Shown here: in pieces, positions 4,327-5,671 of the stretch
Numbering within the stretch: position 1 is the first letter of the stretch
How the letters are laid out: each line of letters begins with the position of its first letter
NCBI GenBank assembly: GCA_003541285.1
Contig: DPMS01000536.1
Coordinates: 2,690-8,360, forward strand
Reading direction: 5' to 3'
Length of the DNA stretch: 5,671 nt
Source of the DNA: Actinomycetota bacterium
GTDB lineage: Bacteria; Actinomycetota; Actinomycetes; Streptosporangiales; Streptosporangiaceae
Notes under the pieces: generated by a model
Database searches by the model: none
The model's input: only the letters and a program-made list of their open reading frames with translations
What the model was told of the DNA's origin: nothing
Position numbers and translations under genes: made by a program

Positions 4327-5671
4327 CTGGCTACGCGGAAACCTAACCAGCGGTCGTCGATCTACTACAGCGAGGCCGATGGCCGCTGGCACGGCTGGGT
4401 GGTGATGGGGGTCCGGGATGACGGCTCACCCTACCGGCGGCACCGCAAAGGCAGAACCGAGGCCGAGGTCACCCGCAAGGTCCAAGAGTTGGAGGCCAAC
4501 CGCAGTGATGGCCACGCTGAGAAACCCGGCCGGCCGTTGACGGTAGCGGCCTGGTTCGACACATGGCTGACCACGATTGCGCCACGAACCGTGTCCCAGA
4601 GCACGATCGACAGCACGTATGAGCCCAAGGTTCGGCGCTGGATCATCCCCCGGCTGGGCCGGCACCGGCTCGACCAGCTCCAGCCCGAGCACCTCGACGC
4701 CTTCTACGCCTGGCTCGTCAGGCAGGGTTTAAAGCCAAACACGGTCGGTCGTGCAGATCCACCGGATCGTCTCCCGCGGGCTGAAGATCGCCTGGAAACG
4801 CGGCAAGATCGCTAGCAATGTTGCCAGCCTGGTCGACGCACCCATCGGCGGACTTACCGACATCGAGCCGCTGACCCGTGACGAGGCACGCCGCATCCTC
4901 AGCGCAGCCGTAAGCCGGCGCAACTGCGCCCGCTGGTCGGTCGCCCTCGCAGTCGGCATCCGGCAGTCCGAGGCGATCGGGCTCCGCTGGCAGTACGTGG
5001 ACCTGGACACGGGCACGATCGAGTTCGGCTGGCAGCTCAAGCGGGCCCGCTACCGGCACGGCTGCGCCGACCCAGCCGCCTGCACCGTCGGCCGTCACCG
5101 CATCCCCTGCCGACCCGGCTGCGCCACCCACCGCCACCGTGACGACTGCCCCACCACGGTGCACCAAGCGCGGGCACCAGTACCCTGAGGTCAAGCGGCC
5201 GTGCCCGAATGGCTGCGTCAATCACGCCCGGGAATGCCCCCAGCGCACCGGCGGCGGCTGGCACTTCACCCGCGACAAAGGCGTCAAGGCCGGGCAAGGA
5301 AAGGCCACCCTCACCCTCGCTCTGCCTGCCCCGCTCATCACCCAGCTCCGGGCACACCGTCTCCAGCAGACCGCCGAACGGCTAGCCGCCGGATCCGCCT
5401 GGCAGGACTGGGACCTGATCTTCTGCACTCCCACCGGATCGCCGGTCAACTCCCACGACGACTGGGAGGACTGGCACGCACTCCTTGCCGAAGCCAGCGT
5501 CCGTACCGCACGGGTGCACGACGCCCGGCACACCGCCGCCACCCTCCTGCTGGAGCAGGGCATCGACATCCGGCGTTGTCCAGCAGATCCTCGGCCACTC
5601 CCAGCTCAGCCAGACCCAGCGCTACACCCACGTCACCGCTCAGCTGAGCAGGAACGCCGCCGACCGCATGA
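4327..5671 (+). pseudogene. int: Tyrosine-recombinase integrase with three frameshifts and no normal start; 3' end outside window
   Basis: Three shifts, read together, give about 446 residues of a Streptomyces-type phage or ICE integrase. The N-terminal arm-binding part reads RKPNQRSSIYYSEADGRWHG with MGVRDDGSPYRRHRKGRTEA, and the core-binding domain runs from TVAAWFDTWL to DAFYAWLVRQGLKPNT. After shift 1 (a 4-bp GGTC duplication, 4743-4750) the frame continues QIHRIVSRGLKIAWKRGK and GIRQSEAIGLRW with the catalytic Arg at 4961-4963. After shift 2 (near 5150) it reads KRGHQYPEVKRPCPNGC, GGGWHFTRDKG and HDARHTAATLLLEQG, with His 5517-5519 and Arg 5526-5528. After shift 3 (near 5574) come QQILGHS, with His 5596-5598, and the nucleophile in RYTHV, Tyr 5623-5625. 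The expected start codon of LATRKPNQ is CTG (4327), 9 nt after AAGGA. All catalytic residues survive, so the damage looks recent or is a sequencing artefact. A Cys-rich insert lies at 5063-5237. Only a few residues should remain beyond the window. Confidence 0.88.

Larger units (their letters stand above)
3364..5671 (+). mobile_element. Decayed xis-regulator-int module of an actinomycete integrative element
   Basis: The order excisionase-like HTH, XRE-type regulator, tyrosine recombinase, all on one strand, is the usual end of Streptomyces-type integrative and conjugative elements or integrated plasmids. In these the integrase gene lies next to the attachment site. Here the integrase and the XRE gene are both frameshifted, while the excisionase frame is open. 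The integrase runs off the right edge, so the expected attR or attL and its tRNA gene would lie just outside. No replication or transfer gene is recognised within the window, so the left boundary of the element cannot be placed; it may begin anywhere between 3154 and 3364. Confidence 0.65.

Noticed and set aside
5201..5647. 148-codon open frame over the 3' part of the integrase
   Set aside because: It is out of frame with the conserved integrase motifs (HDARHTAATLLLEQG, QQILGHS) and its translation is low-quality Arg/Pro-rich sequence.
5500..5671. Attachment site or tRNA next to the integrase
   Set aside because: The sequence is coding (integrase C-terminus) to the last base; no tRNA-like fold or repeat of a core site is present within the window.
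1..5671. CRISPR array or complete insertion sequence
   Set aside because: No regularly spaced repeats of suitable length and no transposase with terminal inverted repeats were found.

Overview
The window is high-GC DNA with the codon and protein style of a filamentous actinomycete (Streptomyces or a relative). It divides into an apparently intact chromosomal-type left part (to about 3150) and a decayed integrative-element module on the right (about 3200 to the end). All genes I can support are on the + strand.

Left part. The window opens inside the 3' end of a gene whose last residues resemble the end of a Clp N-terminal-domain-like protein. Its stop overlaps (ATGA) the start of a 376-residue TIM-barrel, glycoside-hydrolase-like protein, of a kind I recall being labelled 'abortive infection protein' in actinomycetes. 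The tail of that gene runs into a frameshifted remnant of an actinomycete LysR-like helix-turn-helix protein (about 1201-1611). Next come a winged-HTH (ArsR-like) regulator (GTG start at 1752) and, 7 bp after its stop, a MOSC-domain protein (2326-3153). The regulator's ribosome binding site sits in the 7-nt spacer of a perfect 14-bp inverted repeat whose right arm contains the start codon. This is both a likely DNA operator and a possible mRNA hairpin.

Right part. A purine-rich gap with three spaced AATCG repeats and a possible small ORF leads into an excisionase-like HTH gene (3364-3726). A compact control region follows: two related palindromes (3657-3680 and 3789-3803) either side of a promoter-like TTGACA-18-CATTAT, plus a Shine-Dalgarno/anti-Shine-Dalgarno hairpin with no usable start codon behind it. 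Downstream are an XRE-type regulator broken by one frameshift (3830-4277) and a tyrosine-recombinase integrase (4327 to beyond the window end). The integrase has lost a normal start codon (CTG where ATG is expected) and is split by three frameshifts, although the Arg, His-x-x-Arg, His and Tyr active-site residues are all still encoded. Together these look like the xis-regulator-int end of a Streptomyces-type integrative element that is no longer functional, or one read from an indel-prone sequence. No attachment site, tRNA, CRISPR array or complete insertion sequence is visible. I see no clearly new multi-gene system; the most interesting signals are the regulatory palindromes and the pattern of same-direction frameshifts.
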